Shown here: positions 36,518-44,367 of the stretch, piece by piece
How positions within the stretch are numbered: position 1 is the stretch's first letter
Layout: the number at the start of each line of letters is the position of its first letter
Source of the DNA: Gammaproteobacteria bacterium
Lineage (GTDB): Bacteria; Pseudomonadota; Gammaproteobacteria; GCA-001735895
Length of the DNA stretch: 55,809 nucleotides
Assembly: GCA_024225395.1 (NCBI GenBank)
Contig: JAAEMR010000061.1
Span: 1-55,809, forward strand
Direction of reading: 5' to 3'
Position numbers and translations under genes: made by a program
The notes under the pieces: model-generated
The model's database searches: none
What the model was told of the DNA's origin: nothing
Seen by the model: only the letters and a program-made list of their open reading frames with translations

Positions 36518-36585
36518 GCCGTTTTTGCATTTTAAAAATTGCCGGTTGAACGCTTTCCTTTGATGATAATTGTTGAAATCCTGTT

Positions 36586-37092
36586 ATGAAATGCCCCTTT
36601 TGTGGAATGCCAGATACCAAAGTAGTCGACTCCCGCCTGGCGAATGAATCTAGTCAGGTGCGCCGACGTCGTGAGTGTGTCTCTTGTGAAACCCGCTTTA
36701 CAACCTATGAAGCTCCCCTGTTGAACATGCCGATGGTCATTAAAAATGATGGTAGCAGGGATACCTTTGATGAGCAGCGGGTACGCAGTGGAATGATGCG
36801 GGCGTTGGAAAAGCGCCCCGTATCGATTGAACAAATTGAAAATGCGATGAGCCACATTAAAAAGCAACTGGTCGCACAGGATGCCCGGGAAATAGCTTCG
36901 CGGCGGATTGGAGAGATTGTGATGCGTGAACTGCAAACACTGGATCATGTCGCCTATATTCGTTTTGCATCGGTTTATTTGAGTTTCGAAGACCTGGCTT
37001 CTTTTGAAGAATTGATTAAACGGCTTGAATCAGAGCCAACGCCTGAAATGCAACGTCGCCAGGTCCCTCTTATTGATGATAAGGAAGAGTAG
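36586..37092 (+). CDS. nrdR: NrdR transcriptional repressor of ribonucleotide reductase
   Basis: The 168-residue NrdR has an N-terminal zinc ribbon (CPFCG at 3-7 and CVSCE at 31-35) and an ATP-cone (about 49-139), which senses ATP/dATP and controls ribonucleotide reductase genes through NrdR boxes. MKCPFCGMPDTKVVDSR and RRRRECVSCETRFTTYE match the family. It heads the rib operon as usual; ribD follows after 3 nt. Confidence 0.97.
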   Translation: MKCPFCGMPDTKVVDSRLANESSQVRRRRECVSCETRFTTYEAPLLNMPMVIKNDGSRDTFDEQRVRSGMMRALEKRPVSIEQIENAMSHIKKQLVAQDAREIASRRIGEIVMRELQTLDHVAYIRFASVYLSFEDLASFEELIKRLESEPTPEMQRRQVPLIDDKEE

Positions 37093-37095
37093 ATT

Positions 37096-38220
37096 ATGAA
37101 TAACCCTGCTGGCCATGAATTCTGGATGTCAAAGGCTTTGCAGCAAGCGAGAAAAGGATTTTATTCTACGCATCCTAATCCACGCGTTGGATGTGTGATT
37201 GTGCGGGATGGTGAGCTTTTGTCTGAAGGGTTTCATGAATTTTCCGGCGGCCCTCATGCAGAGGTTAATGCATTGAATAATCTTTATGGCGATGCTCTCG
37301 GAGCAACGGTGTATGTTACTCTTGAGCCCTGTTCGCATACCGGCAAAACACCTCCCTGTGTTGATGCTCTTATCAAGGCTGCACCCGATACAGTTGTGAT
37401 TGCGATGTTAGATCCCAATCCATTGGTGTCAGGGCAGGGTATTGAAAAACTAAAACAGCACGGCATTAATGTTGTCGTCAATGTGCTGGAACAACAGGCT
37501 ATGCAGTTAAATGCCGGGTTCATTAAGCGCATGACTCAACAGCTTCCTTTTGTCAGAGTGAAAATGGGCATGTCTTTAGATGGAGCTACTGCCCTGTCGA
37601 ATGGTTTAAGCCAATGGATTACCGGACCGGAAGCACGTCAGGATGTGCAATATTTAAGGGCGGGAAGTTCAGCTATCCTGAGTACAGTCGCAACTGTATT
37701 GAATGATGATGCCTCGCTGAATGTCAGGCTGAATACCCAACAGCTGAAGCAGCAGGTAGAGGTTCGTCAGCCGGTGCGGGTGATCATTGACAATCATTTA
37801 AAGCTAACAGGTAAGGAAAAACTATTTGAACTAGATGGTGAAATCTGGATTTTTACTACTCAACAGGATGAAGAAGTGCTGTCTCGTTTTAAACCATTAT
37901 ATGAAAATGTATCCATCTTTAACTCTACTTCTACTACAAAAAGAGTCGACCTTAAAAAGTTATTGCAAAAGCTTGCAAAAATGGAAATAAATGAAGTCCA
38001 TACAGAATGTGGTTCTACACTTGCAGGGGCTTTAATACAGCAGCAGCTGGTGGATGAACTGGTGCTTTATATGGCTCCGGATTTAATGGGAAACCAGGCA
38101 CGGGGCTTATTTGATCTGGGTGAAATAAGCATTATGTCGGATAAAATTCAGCTTTCAATCACTGATGTGCGTATGATTGGGCGCGATATCAAAATAGTGG
38201 CAAAACCATGTCAACCGTAG
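37096..38220 (+). CDS. ribD: Riboflavin biosynthesis bifunctional deaminase/reductase RibD
   Basis: RibD performs the second and third steps of riboflavin synthesis: deamination, then reduction of the ribosyl side chain. The N-terminal CDA-type deaminase (about 1-145) has the Zn site HAEVNAL and EPCSHTGKTPPC. The reductase domain (about 150-374) includes KMGMSLDGATAL and THTECGSTLAGALIQ-like sequence (HTECGSTLAGALIQ). The 374 residues fit the family. It overlaps the following Ntn-hydrolase-like gene by 13 nt. Confidence 0.96.
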   Translation: MNNPAGHEFWMSKALQQARKGFYSTHPNPRVGCVIVRDGELLSEGFHEFSGGPHAEVNALNNLYGDALGATVYVTLEPCSHTGKTPPCVDALIKAAPDTVVIAMLDPNPLVSGQGIEKLKQHGINVVVNVLEQQAMQLNAGFIKRMTQQLPFVRVKMGMSLDGATALSNGLSQWITGPEARQDVQYLRAGSSAILSTVATVLNDDASLNVRLNTQQLKQQVEVRQPVRVIIDNHLKLTGKEKLFELDGEIWIFTTQQDEEVLSRFKPLYENVSIFNSTSTTKRVDLKKLLQKLAKMEINEVHTECGSTLAGALIQQQLVDELVLYMAPDLMGNQARGLFDLGEISIMSDKIQLSITDVRMIGRDIKIVAKPCQP

Positions 38221-38780
38221 TTGTTGTAAGAAAAAATAAAACTGCCTGCATTGCGGCAGATAGCCTGACCAGTTTTGGTGATACCAAACAGGCTGCAGAA
38301 TTTATTGTAAATTCAGATAAAATCATACAGTTTGATGATTTTTATATGGGCATAGTGGGTAGTGCAGCGCATCAACTGGTGCTCAAATCACTGTTTAATA
38401 ATCACCCTAATAAAATCGATTTTACAAATCAAATGTCTATTTTTGATAGCTTGAAACAGGTTCACCCGATACTTAAAGAAGAATATTTTCTCAATAGTAA
38501 AGACGAGGATGATGATCCTTATGAGTCTTCCCGTGTTGATTCATTGATTATGACATCCAACGGTATTTATGGTTTGTATTCGTTACGGGAAGTTGATGAG
38601 TATACGCAATACTGGGCAGTAGGATCCGGTGCTGAATATGCATTGGGTGCCATGTTTTCAGTGTACGATCAGCTGGACTCAGCTGAACTTATTGCAAAAG
38701 CAGGTGTTGAAGCGGGAGCCAAGTTTGATAATGCATCAGATTTGCCCATGACTTCTTTCACGGTTGAATTAACACTCTAA
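38208..38780 (+). CDS. HslV/proteasome-beta-like Ntn hydrolase with N-terminal Ser
   Basis: A 190-residue protein of the proteasome-beta superfamily. After Met removal the chain starts STVVVVRKNKTACIAADSLT and aligns without gaps to the HslV start: residue 1 (catalytic Thr) is Ser, Asp17 is conserved, and a Lys at position 37 in NSDKII corresponds to HslV Lys33 after a four-residue insertion. GSGAEYALGAM matches the GSG segment that follows in HslV. It could be related to the stand-alone bacterial proteasome homologues (Anbu, BPH). An alternative is that Thr2 becomes the nucleophile after further trimming. It sits between ribD and ribE with a 13-nt overlap, an unusual place. No HslU or other unfoldase gene is in the window. 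Confidence 0.75.
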   Translation: MSTVVVVRKNKTACIAADSLTSFGDTKQAAEFIVNSDKIIQFDDFYMGIVGSAAHQLVLKSLFNNHPNKIDFTNQMSIFDSLKQVHPILKEEYFLNSKDEDDDPYESSRVDSLIMTSNGIYGLYSLREVDEYTQYWAVGSGAEYALGAMFSVYDQLDSAELIAKAGVEAGAKFDNASDLPMTSFTVELTL

Positions 38781-38795
38781 AGAGTAATAACGATT

Positions 38796-39449
38796 ATGTT
38801 TACAGGTATCATTCAGGCCATCGGCTATATTCAAAAACTTGAACAAAAAGGCGGCGATGTTCGCCTGACATTAAATACTGGAGATCTGCAATTATCCGGG
38901 TCTGATTTGGGTGATAGTATTGCGGTGAATGGCGTTTGCCTGACTGCTGTTGAATATACTGACAATGGATTCGTTGCCGATGTTTCCGGTGAAACACTGG
39001 AAACTACCAGCCTTGGCTTCCTCAAACAGGGCAGTCCGGTTAACCTGGAAAAGGCGTTAACCTTGAATACTGCACTAGGTGGCCATATTGTAAGCGGTCA
39101 TGTTGATGGTCTTGGCACTTTAGTCAGTCAGCGTAATGAGGGCCGATCGATCCGGTATGAGTTTTCGGTGCCACAAAAGTTTGCGCATTACATAGCAGAA
39201 AAAGGTTCTGTGACCATTGATGGCACCAGTTTGACGGTCAATCATGTTGATGGTAATCATTTCGGGGTCAATATTGTGCCCCATACCCGGGATAATACGG
39301 TTTTTAAAAATTATGAAATCAATACACAGGTCAACATAGAAGTTGATATAATCGCCCGTTATCTTGAGCGCCTGTTGACCGGTCAATCGGCAGCACAGGG
39401 CGACAGTCAACTGTTGAACACATTATCCGAATCCGGATTTATTAAGTAA
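38796..39449 (+). CDS. ribE: Riboflavin synthase alpha subunit
   Basis: Two tandem lumazine-binding domains (about 1-90 and 98-190) dismutate 6,7-dimethyl-8-ribityllumazine to riboflavin. The 217 residues carry MFTGIIQAIG, the paired ISGHVDG-like motif (IVSGHVDGLG), SIAVNGVCLTAV and VTIDGTSLTVN, all typical. The genes ribB(A) and ribH follow. Confidence 0.96.
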   Translation: MFTGIIQAIGYIQKLEQKGGDVRLTLNTGDLQLSGSDLGDSIAVNGVCLTAVEYTDNGFVADVSGETLETTSLGFLKQGSPVNLEKALTLNTALGGHIVSGHVDGLGTLVSQRNEGRSIRYEFSVPQKFAHYIAEKGSVTIDGTSLTVNHVDGNHFGVNIVPHTRDNTVFKNYEINTQVNIEVDIIARYLERLLTGQSAAQGDSQLLNTLSESGFIK

Positions 39450-39480
39450 ATATTTTAGAAATTATTGAGTAACGTGAAGT

Positions 39481-40593
39481 ATGGCATTAAATACCACTGA
39501 AGAAATTATAGAAGATATCAAAGCCGGAAAAATGGTCGTCATTATGGATGATGAAGACCGTGAAAATGAAGGTGACCTACTGATGGCCGCTGAAGCGGTA
39601 AAGCCGGATGATATTAACTTCATGGCTCGTTATGGACGGGGTTTAATCTGTTTAACCTTGTCCCAGCAACGTTGTCATCAATTACGCCTGCCATTAATGG
39701 TGGGTGATAATACGGCTGCGCTGGAAACTAACTTCACTGTATCTATTGAAGCTGCTGAAGGTGTTACTACCGGTATTTCTGCAGCTGATCGTGCAGTAAC
39801 CGTCCAGGCTGCTGTTAAAGGTGATGCAGTTCCACAAGATCTGGTTCAACCCGGGCATATCTTTCCATTAATGGCTAAACCGGGTGGAGTATTGACCCGT
39901 GCAGGACATACCGAAGCAGGATGTGATCTGGCGCGTCTGGCGGGGTATGAATCAGCGGCTGTTATCGTAGAAATACTGAATGAAGATGGCAGTATGGCCA
40001 GGCGCGAAGACCTGAAAGCTTTTGCTAAAGAGCATCAACTTAAAATGGGGACTATTGAAGATTTGATTCGATATCGCATTGAGAATGAAAAAACACTCGA
40101 GCGTATCGTTGAAACCAATTTTCCTACTGACTATGGTGATTTCAAGTTACTGGCTTATGAAGATGCGATCGACCAGGAACTACATCTGGCGATTGTCAAA
40201 GGTACTATTAATTCTGATGAGCCGGTTCCTGTTCGGGTGCATGTTCAAAATACGTTGCACGATTCTTTATGTGGTACGACAGGCAGAGGCTGGCCTTTAC
40301 AGGATGTAATGCAAAAAATCGATGGAATGGGTAATGGGGTCATTGTTTTCCTTAGACAATCTGAAACTCCAAGGCAGATGGTGTTGAATATTGAGACCAT
40401 AATGCGCGGGGAAGAGCATGAAGAGCATGAAAAGCATGATGACGCTCATGCCGAAGATTTAAGAACATTCGGAATCGGCGCTCAAATTCTGGCTGATCTG
40501 GGTATTCATAAAATGAAATTACTCAGTGCACCGAAGAAATTTCACGCACTGGCGGGTTTCGGGCTTGAAGTTGTCGAGTACATTTCAGATTAA
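39481..40593 (+). CDS. ribBA: 3,4-dihydroxy-2-butanone-4-phosphate synthase with degenerate GTP cyclohydrolase II-like domain
   Basis: The N-terminal domain (about 1-200) is a full DHBP synthase, with DDEDRENEGDL at 23-33 and HTEAGCDLARLAGY. It makes the four-carbon unit of riboflavin from ribulose 5-phosphate. The second domain (about 205-370) has the GCHII scaffold but only one Cys (LCGTTGRG) where the C-x10-C-x-C zinc site should be. GTP cyclohydrolase activity is therefore unlikely and a separate ribA should exist. An acidic/His insertion EEHEEHEKHDDAHAEDL lies about 310-328. 370 residues. Confidence 0.92.
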   Translation: MALNTTEEIIEDIKAGKMVVIMDDEDRENEGDLLMAAEAVKPDDINFMARYGRGLICLTLSQQRCHQLRLPLMVGDNTAALETNFTVSIEAAEGVTTGISAADRAVTVQAAVKGDAVPQDLVQPGHIFPLMAKPGGVLTRAGHTEAGCDLARLAGYESAAVIVEILNEDGSMARREDLKAFAKEHQLKMGTIEDLIRYRIENEKTLERIVETNFPTDYGDFKLLAYEDAIDQELHLAIVKGTINSDEPVPVRVHVQNTLHDSLCGTTGRGWPLQDVMQKIDGMGNGVIVFLRQSETPRQMVLNIETIMRGEEHEEHEKHDDAHAEDLRTFGIGAQILADLGIHKMKLLSAPKKFHALAGFGLEVVEYISD

Positions 40594-40634
40594 TATAAAG
40601 TAAAATTTCAGAGAAATTCAACAAGCACCAGATA

Positions 40635-40734
40635 TTCACCACTAACAGCACGAAGTTAAATTTTATGTGTAAATCTTTAACAGATTTGATAGCCATTTAA
40701 ACTTTTCCCTGGTGTACTTCGTGCCTTCGTGGTG
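40635..40734. repeat. CACGAAG inverted element, copy 7 (decayed)
   Basis: The left arm is TTCACCACTAACAGCACGAAG, with a mutation in the first word. The right arm (40711-40734) is GGTGTACTTCGTGCCTTCGT then GGTG. It lies in the middle of the riboflavin operon between ribB(A) and ribH. Confidence 0.75.
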
Positions 40735-40769
40735 CATAATGTCGCAAAAAATTAAGGTAGATAATAAAC

Positions 40770-41243
40770 ATGAGTGAAATACAAAATATTAACGGTGATA
40801 TCACTGTAAGCAATGCCAAAATTGCCATTGTCGTTGGTCGTTTTAACGGATTTATCGTCGATAGTCTGCTGTCAGGTGCCATCGATACATTAACTCGTTC
40901 AGGTATTAGCGCGGAAGATATCACGGTAAGTCATGTACCTGGTGCTTTTGAAATGCCTTTAGTCATTCAGCAATATGCTGCAAAAGGTCAGTTCGCCGCG
41001 ATTATTGGTCTGGGTGCGGTTATCCGCGGTTCAACGCCTCATTTTGATTTTGTAGCCGGCGAAAATGCCAAAGCACTGGCTGGACTGGCTCTAAAATATA
41101 ATTTGCCCGTAATTAATGGTGTTTTGACTACTGACACTATCGAACAGGCCATAGAGCGTGCTGGAACCAAAGCCGGTAACAAAGGTGCTGAAGCAGCCAT
41201 GGCTGCAATGGAAATGATTAGCCTGTTACAAAAGATCGGATAA
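40770..41243 (+). CDS. ribH: 6,7-dimethyl-8-ribityllumazine synthase
   Basis: This enzyme (157 residues) condenses the pyrimidine and the four-carbon unit, forming capsids of 60 subunits or smaller oligomers. Signatures: [44 protein letters not shown] and [26 protein letters not shown] element separates it from ribB(A) and nusB follows after 9 nt. Confidence 0.96.
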   Translation: MSEIQNINGDITVSNAKIAIVVGRFNGFIVDSLLSGAIDTLTRSGISAEDITVSHVPGAFEMPLVIQQYAAKGQFAAIIGLGAVIRGSTPHFDFVAGENAKALAGLALKYNLPVINGVLTTDTIEQAIERAGTKAGNKGAEAAMAAMEMISLLQKIG

Positions 41244-41252
41244 TTACTCATC

Positions 41253-41741
41253 ATGGGCCGTAAAAATTCGCCGGATGAGATCCAACATGCTCAGGCTATC
41301 AAAAAGCGTAAGCATGCTCGAGACAAGGCTTTACAAGCTCTGTATCAGTGGCAGCTTTCAGGTGAAGACCTTGACTGGATTCGTGACTTTTATGTAAAAG
41401 AGCAGGGTGTAGCTTCGGGAGATGAAGCTTATTTCCTGGAATTGCTGTATAAAATACCCTCTCAGGTAAGCCTGCTGGACGAGCAATTCAAACAATATGT
41501 CAGTAAGTTTGAAGATCATGTCGATCCAATTGAAGTGAATATTCTGCGCATAGCGACCTATGAATTTCAAAACCATCTTGAAATTCCCTTTAAGGTAGTG
41601 ATCAATGAAGCGGTGAAACTGGCGAAAACCTATGGTGCTGATGACAGCCACAAGTTTATTAACGGGGTTCTTGATCCATTATCAAAACAGTTGCGTGAAC
41701 TGGAAACTAATTCAATGGCTTCCAGCGACTCTGCAAACTGA
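41253..41741 (+). CDS. nusB: Transcription antitermination factor NusB
   Basis: NusB, with NusE, binds rRNA boxA for antitermination. The 162-residue helical protein has RDKALQALYQWQLSGEDLDW, NILRIATYEFQNHLEIPFKV and VINEAVKLAKTYGADDSHKF as its signatures. Its stop overlaps the thiL start (TGATG). Confidence 0.95.
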   Translation: MGRKNSPDEIQHAQAIKKRKHARDKALQALYQWQLSGEDLDWIRDFYVKEQGVASGDEAYFLELLYKIPSQVSLLDEQFKQYVSKFEDHVDPIEVNILRIATYEFQNHLEIPFKVVINEAVKLAKTYGADDSHKFINGVLDPLSKQLRELETNSMASSDSAN

Positions 41742-42709
41742 TGAGAGAATTCTCGCTCATCGAGAAATACTTTTCCAGCCAGACTCGACAACGAAAAAAT
41801 AATCACACAGCTCTAGGCATTGGAGATGATGCTGCCATCATAAATGTACCTGCTGATCAACAACTGGTGGTGACGATGGACACATTAATTGCTAATGTTC
41901 ATTTTCCAGCGGAAACCAGCCCTCATGACATTGCCTATAAAAGCCTTGCCGTGAATGTCAGTGATCTGGTCGCAATGGCGGCAACTCCTGCTTATTTCCT
42001 GTTATCTTTAAGTATGCCTGCAGCCGATGAATCATTTATGAAGGCCTTTTCGGCCGGACTTTTTGAGGCCGCAGATAAATTTAATATAGCCCTTGTCGGA
42101 GGGGATACCTGCAAAGGCCCTTTATCGATAAGCATCCAGGCTAGTGGCTTTGTCACAGAAAATAATTATGTAACCCGTTCAGGTGCCTCAATTGGCGATA
42201 AGATTTTTGTCAGCGGACAGCTTGGTGCTGCGGCATTAGGCCTGGCGATTATTCAGCAAAAAATTAATTTAACTGATGCTCAAACGACTCATTGTGTAAA
42301 CGCATTGAATAGACCGGAACCTCGCGTAGATTTAATCGATTTGCTGAAAAAGTTTGCCAGCTCTGCAATTGATTTATCTGACGGCCTGGTGGGAGATCTG
42401 GGACATATTCTAACCAGCAGTGATGTTGGAGCGGTCATTGACAGGAATAAAATTCCTGCCTGTCTGGGTTTGCAGGTTCATGGGCTATTTGAATATGCAT
42501 TGACGGGAGGTGATGATTATCAGATATTATTTACCGTTGCAGATGATGATTTGACTAATTTGATCATTGCTGCCGGGCAGCTCGGGCTGGAGCTTTTTGA
42601 AATTGGTGAAATTGTTGATCAGGGTTATGTGCTGCTTGATCAGGACAAGTCTATAGATCTGGCTATAGGTTATTCTACTTTAAGGGGGTTTGATCACTTT
42701 GACGCGTAA
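41741..42709 (+). CDS. thiL: Thiamine-monophosphate kinase
   Basis: ThiL phosphorylates thiamine phosphate to the active diphosphate. The 322 residues include GIGDDAAIINVPADQQLVVT, DIAYKSLAVNVSDLVAMAA, ALVGGDTCKGPLSISIQASG and ISTGGDD-like TGGDDYQILF, with SAIDLSDGLVGDLGHILTSS. It shares a base with nusB and overlaps the possible pgpA start. Confidence 0.96.
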   Translation: MREFSLIEKYFSSQTRQRKNNHTALGIGDDAAIINVPADQQLVVTMDTLIANVHFPAETSPHDIAYKSLAVNVSDLVAMAATPAYFLLSLSMPAADESFMKAFSAGLFEAADKFNIALVGGDTCKGPLSISIQASGFVTENNYVTRSGASIGDKIFVSGQLGAAALGLAIIQQKINLTDAQTTHCVNALNRPEPRVDLIDLLKKFASSAIDLSDGLVGDLGHILTSSDVGAVIDRNKIPACLGLQVHGLFEYALTGGDDYQILFTVADDDLTNLIIAAGQLGLELFEIGEIVDQGYVLLDQDKSIDLAIGYSTLRGFDHFDA

Positions 42710-43178
42710 TTATGTACCTGCAGGCTTACTCAAAAATCCAGTTCATTTTCTGTCCCTGGGCTTTGGCTCAGGTCTTTCACCCTATGCTCCAGGGACTTTT
42801 GGTACCTTAGCGGCAATTCCACTGTACCTGTTAATTCAACCTCTTTCCCTCACCATTTATCTGTTAATCACTTTTGTAGCTCTGGTTGCCGGTTTCTACC
42901 TGTGTCAACAAACTGCTAAAGCACTCGGTGTGCATGATCATGGTGGGATCGTGTGGGATGAAATTGTGGGTTATCTTATTACCATGATTGCTGTTCCCTT
43001 TGAGTGGAAATGGCTGTTACTCGGCTTTATTCTGTTTAGAATTTTTGATATCTGGAAACCCTGGCCAATAAAGTGGGTCGACACTAAAGTTTCTGGAGGT
43101 GTGGGAATTATGCTAGATGATGTATTAGCCGGAATTTTTGCGTTGATTGGACTACACTTGGTGATAATGTTTTATTAG
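42699..43178 (+). CDS. pgpA: Phosphatidylglycerophosphatase A
   Basis: PgpA removes the phosphate from phosphatidylglycerol phosphate at the inner membrane. The product has 159 residues from the TTG at 42699; a TTG at 42690 would leave only 2 nt to the AGGGGG site, so 42699 is preferred. Conserved segments: GFGSGLSPYAPGTFGTLAAI, HDHGGIVWDEIVGYLITMI and RIFDIWKPWPIKWVD. Four membrane helices are predicted. It overlaps the end of thiL. Confidence 0.93.
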   Translation: MTRNYVPAGLLKNPVHFLSLGFGSGLSPYAPGTFGTLAAIPLYLLIQPLSLTIYLLITFVALVAGFYLCQQTAKALGVHDHGGIVWDEIVGYLITMIAVPFEWKWLLLGFILFRIFDIWKPWPIKWVDTKVSGGVGIMLDDVLAGIFALIGLHLVIMFY

Positions 43179-43181
43179 AGA

Positions 43182-43829
43182 ATGTCATTGAAACCAGCCT
43201 TCATATTCATCCTTTTATTGGTTACAAGCCTGTCAGCTTTCGCGTCGCCTGATTCGGTTAAGGTGGTTGCCCTGTTTGCTAACAAGGCGATGCTGATGAT
43301 TAATGGGGAAAATATTATCATGAAAAAGGGAGATGTCATTCAGGGTGTCACTCTTGTTTCTGCACATGGCCGTGGAGCAGTGGTTCGATTTGAAAATGGA
43401 GTCGAGAAAGAGCTTGGTCTAAATCAATCTATTAACCAGGCGTTTAAAAAGCCGTCAAATAATAAATTGACGGTGTACTCTGACAGGTCGGGAATGTTTT
43501 TTATGCCGGGTAAAATTAATGGGCGACCTACTCGCTTTTTACTGGATACAGGAGCCACTTTTGTATCTCTAAGCAGTGTGGAAGCCGATACGCTCGGGTT
43601 ATCTTATCAATCAGCCCGGAAAGGTATGGTTCAAACCGCGAATGCAGTGGTTCCCGTATGGCATATTAAGCTGGATAACGTTAAAGTAGGCGGAATAAGC
43701 GTTTCTAATGTTGAAGCTGTAGTGTTAAAAGGCTCGAGTCCAAAACCAATACTGCTTGGCATGTCATTTTTAAAACATCTGAAGATGCAGCGTAATGGCG
43801 CAGCGATGTTAATCGAACAAAAATATTAA
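43182..43829 (+). CDS. Retropepsin-like clan AA aspartic protease, exported
   Basis: A 215-residue protein with a signal peptide (about 1-22). A small N-terminal beta domain (about 25-90) precedes a retropepsin-type domain (about 95-215) with the active-site motif LLDTGATFVSLS and a second-half ILLGMSFLKHLK. It matches the bacterial periplasmic aspartyl protease family often found beside central metabolic genes. Bacterial members typically act as dimers; the substrate is unknown. It follows pgpA after 3 nt, so it belongs to the end of this operon. Confidence 0.82.
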   Translation: MSLKPAFIFILLLVTSLSAFASPDSVKVVALFANKAMLMINGENIIMKKGDVIQGVTLVSAHGRGAVVRFENGVEKELGLNQSINQAFKKPSNNKLTVYSDRSGMFFMPGKINGRPTRFLLDTGATFVSLSSVEADTLGLSYQSARKGMVQTANAVVPVWHIKLDNVKVGGISVSNVEAVVLKGSSPKPILLGMSFLKHLKMQRNGAAMLIEQKY

Positions 43830-43845
43830 TAACCTGGTGGTAAGC

Positions 43846-44076
43846 ATGCTTGATTGGATAGATCCAATAATTTTAAACTTTGTATATGCCTCTTTAGGTG
43901 GTTTTCTCACTATCTGGTTCATGAAACTGGGTTGTGGCAGCTTTAATAAAATTGTTAATTTTAATATTAGTGACGAACTGGCCAAGGGGAATGTGGCTGT
44001 TGGGTTAATGATTTGTGGCATGTTTATAGGCATAGGTGTGGCTACCGGTCTCGTTATCGGGCTGGGGCTAAGCTAA
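43846..44076 (+). CDS. DUF350-like small membrane protein
   Basis: A 76-residue product starting at ATG 43846 (GTG at 43837 is an alternative). Two hydrophobic stretches (about 8-28 and 50-75) flank NIVNFNISDELAKGNVAVGL-like sequence (KIVNFNISDELAKGNVAVGL). Small two-helix DUF350 proteins are half-size membrane proteins of unknown role. A CACGAAG element follows. Confidence 0.65.
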   Translation: MLDWIDPIILNFVYASLGGFLTIWFMKLGCGSFNKIVNFNISDELAKGNVAVGLMICGMFIGIGVATGLVIGLGLS

Positions 44077-44107
44077 GGCCTCAATCTCAATACTGCTTAA
44101 AACCTTT

Positions 44108-44257
44108 TTCACCACGAAGGCACGAACAACACGAAGGTTAGATATTTAAATTACTAAAATGCTTATATTTTAAAATCAATTAAGCATGATCCTTTGAATT
44201 AATATAAGAATCAATTGTATGGTTTCTCCTCCGTGCGCTTCGTGCCTTCGTGGTGAG
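44108..44257. repeat. CACGAAG inverted element, copy 8
   Basis: The left arm TTCACCACGAAGGCACGAAC plus AACACGAAGG (44108-44138) is matched by CTCCGTGCGCTTCGTGCCTT and CGTGGTGAG at 44229-44256. Single-base differences in each arm show independent drift. It lies between the DUF350 gene and gltX. Confidence 0.82.
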
Positions 44258-44309
44258 AATCTTTTGATTTGTTAATTTCATTAAGATAGTTACAAATACC
44301 CTTTTATAG

Positions 44310-44350
44310 TGGCACGATATTTTTTAGAATATCGTGCCATTTTACTTTTT
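44310..44350 (+). terminator. Strong hairpin immediately upstream of gltX
   Basis: TGGCACGATAT and ATATCGTGCCA form a perfect 11-bp stem around an 8-nt loop (44310-44339), followed by TTTTACTTTTT. It ends 18 nt before the gltX start. It could end transcription from upstream or act as a gltX leader hairpin. Confidence 0.8.
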
Positions 44351-44367
44351 ATAAACCGGAAATAATC

